This document shows, one piece after another, positions 5,985 through 6,298 of a stretch of 6,298 bases of DNA; the stretch's first letter is position 1; every line of letters begins with the position of its first letter. The stretch comes from Caryophanon sp036309765. Its GTDB lineage: Bacteria; Bacillota; Bacilli; Bacillales_A; Planococcaceae. The position numbers were made by a program, and so were the translations under genes. A model generated the notes under the pieces. It ran no database searches, was not told where the DNA came from, and saw nothing but the letters and a program-made list of their open reading frames with translations. The DNA is taken from assembly GCA_036309765.1 (NCBI GenBank), contig JAXJTE010000105.1, positions 1 through 6,298 of the forward strand, written 5' to 3'.

Positions 5985-6135
5985 TTGACACTCCCACCCT
6001 TAAAGGGGCAAGCTGTTTCCTTCGGAAACAGTGGGATTCTTGCTACCAAAGGCGAAGTCTTTTTCAAGTATCGCTGACGTGCAAGATAAGGGTATGCCAT
6101 TGCCCTTCCTAAGACAGTGCGTATAGCATCTTAGG
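5985..6135 (-). ncRNA. Putative omega/reRNA scaffold at the TnpB right end
   Basis: TnpB nucleases use an RNA derived from the 3' end of their own gene and the element's right end. On this stretch several stems can form: CCTAAGA/TCTTAGG (6108-6114 with 6129-6135, spanning the tnpB stop), GGG/CCC (6090-6092 with 6103-6105), TCTTGC/GCAAGA (6038-6043 with 6081-6086) enclosing GCGAAGTCTT/AAGTATCGC (6052-6061 with 6066-6074), CTGTTTCC/GGAAACAG (6013-6020 with 6024-6031), and outer CCCAC/GTGGG (5993-5997 with 6031-6035). Position and folding fit an omega RNA; expression is not shown. The guide would begin just left of 5985. Confidence 0.6.
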
Positions 6136-6298
6136 CTGATAGACTGTTACCATCCACCACAGGCGCATAACGAATATTCATTGCGCCGACTAAATCACGA
6201 TGTTTTTTGAATCCGCATTTGCACTTATAGTTGCGGTCTTGTGCTTTATTTTTTTCACCGCATTGTGGACAAGTTTGACTTGTATAAGCTGGATTTAC
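6131..6298 (-). CDS. tnpB: RNA-guided nuclease TnpB (IS200/IS605 OrfB), C-terminal end
   Basis: Fifty-five codons and a TAA are visible; the rest lies right of the window. The fragment reads VNPAYTSQTCPQCG, then CKCGF and HRDLVGAMNI, ending VVDGNSLSA. PAYTSQ and the zinc ribbon (C10-x2-C13 and C26-x-C28) are hallmarks of TnpB. The D in HRD (fragment residue 35) is the expected last RuvC catalytic aspartate, followed by the conserved A-x-N-I. TnpB cuts DNA next to a target-adjacent motif under guidance of an RNA from the element's right end, and so favours retention of the element. No disruption is seen in the visible part; whether the whole gene is intact cannot be judged. Confidence 0.9.
   Translation of the reverse strand, partial: VNPAYTSQTCPQCGEKNKAQDRNYKCKCGFKKHRDLVGAMNIRYAPVVDGNSLSA

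Larger units (their letters stand above)
5985..6298 (-). mobile_element. IS200/IS605-family element, right-end portion
   Basis: The stretch includes the 3' end of a tnpB gene, about 146 bp of structured non-coding right end and a terminal GTGGGAGTGTCAA on the minus strand. This resembles the right ends of IS605-group elements, whose cleavage motif is TCAA-like. I place the boundary at 5985 on that motif. These elements have no terminal inverted repeats or target duplications. The left end, any tnpA and the target-adjacent motif lie outside the window. It is inserted codirectionally with comFA. Confidence 0.8.

Noticed and set aside
5985..6135. CRISPR array or tRNA in the structured stretch near the right edge
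   Set aside because: There are no direct repeats with spacers and no cloverleaf; the stems fit a TnpB right end adjoining a clear tnpB 3' end.

Overview
The window is a competence and flagellar-assembly block read entirely on the minus strand, from right to left. It comes from a low-to-moderate GC, endospore-former-type Firmicute. The gene order comFA-comFC-yvyF-flgM-flgN-flgK-flgL is the Bacillales arrangement. Protein character (FlgM, FlgN and YvyF of Bacillus-like length) and the REP-like palindrome between flgK and flgL suggest the Planococcaceae/Caryophanaceae side (Solibacillus, Lysinibacillus, Kurthia or Caryophanon relatives). That placement is inference; the genus cannot be fixed from this sequence alone.

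Layout from right to left (direction of transcription). Positions 5985-6298 are the 3' part of an IS200/IS605-type element: the last 55 codons of a TnpB (zinc ribbon plus final RuvC motif), then about 146 nt of strongly structured non-coding right end, the expected place of an omega/reRNA. The inferred right cleavage point (TCAA) lies about 94 bp upstream of the comFA start codon. Between them are an exact AAAA-N5-TTTT ComK-type AT-box and an intrinsic terminator whose T-run directly abuts the comFA Shine-Dalgarno. Then come comFA (DNA-uptake helicase, 4581-5891), comFC (phosphoribosyltransferase-like competence protein, 3976-4584, overlapping comFA by ATGA) and yvyF (3527-3940), closed by a strong terminator at 3460-3500. 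comFB, present between comFA and comFC in B. subtilis, is absent.

A 346-bp AT-rich gap follows, carrying a SigD-like promoter just before flgM. The late flagellar unit is flgM (anti-SigD factor), flgN (chaperone of the hook-associated proteins), flgK (HAP1) and flgL (HAP3, running off the left edge). A 106-bp imperfect palindrome sits in the unusually long 239-bp flgK-flgL spacer.

Functionally, ComFA and ComFC act in import of transformed single-stranded DNA. FlgM holds SigD until the hook is complete, FlgN escorts FlgK and FlgL to the export gate, and FlgK and FlgL form the hook-filament junction. No wholly new system is visible. The parts most worth a second look are the comFA leader (terminator plus AT-box), the TnpB right end with its readable guide, and the palindrome between flgK and flgL.
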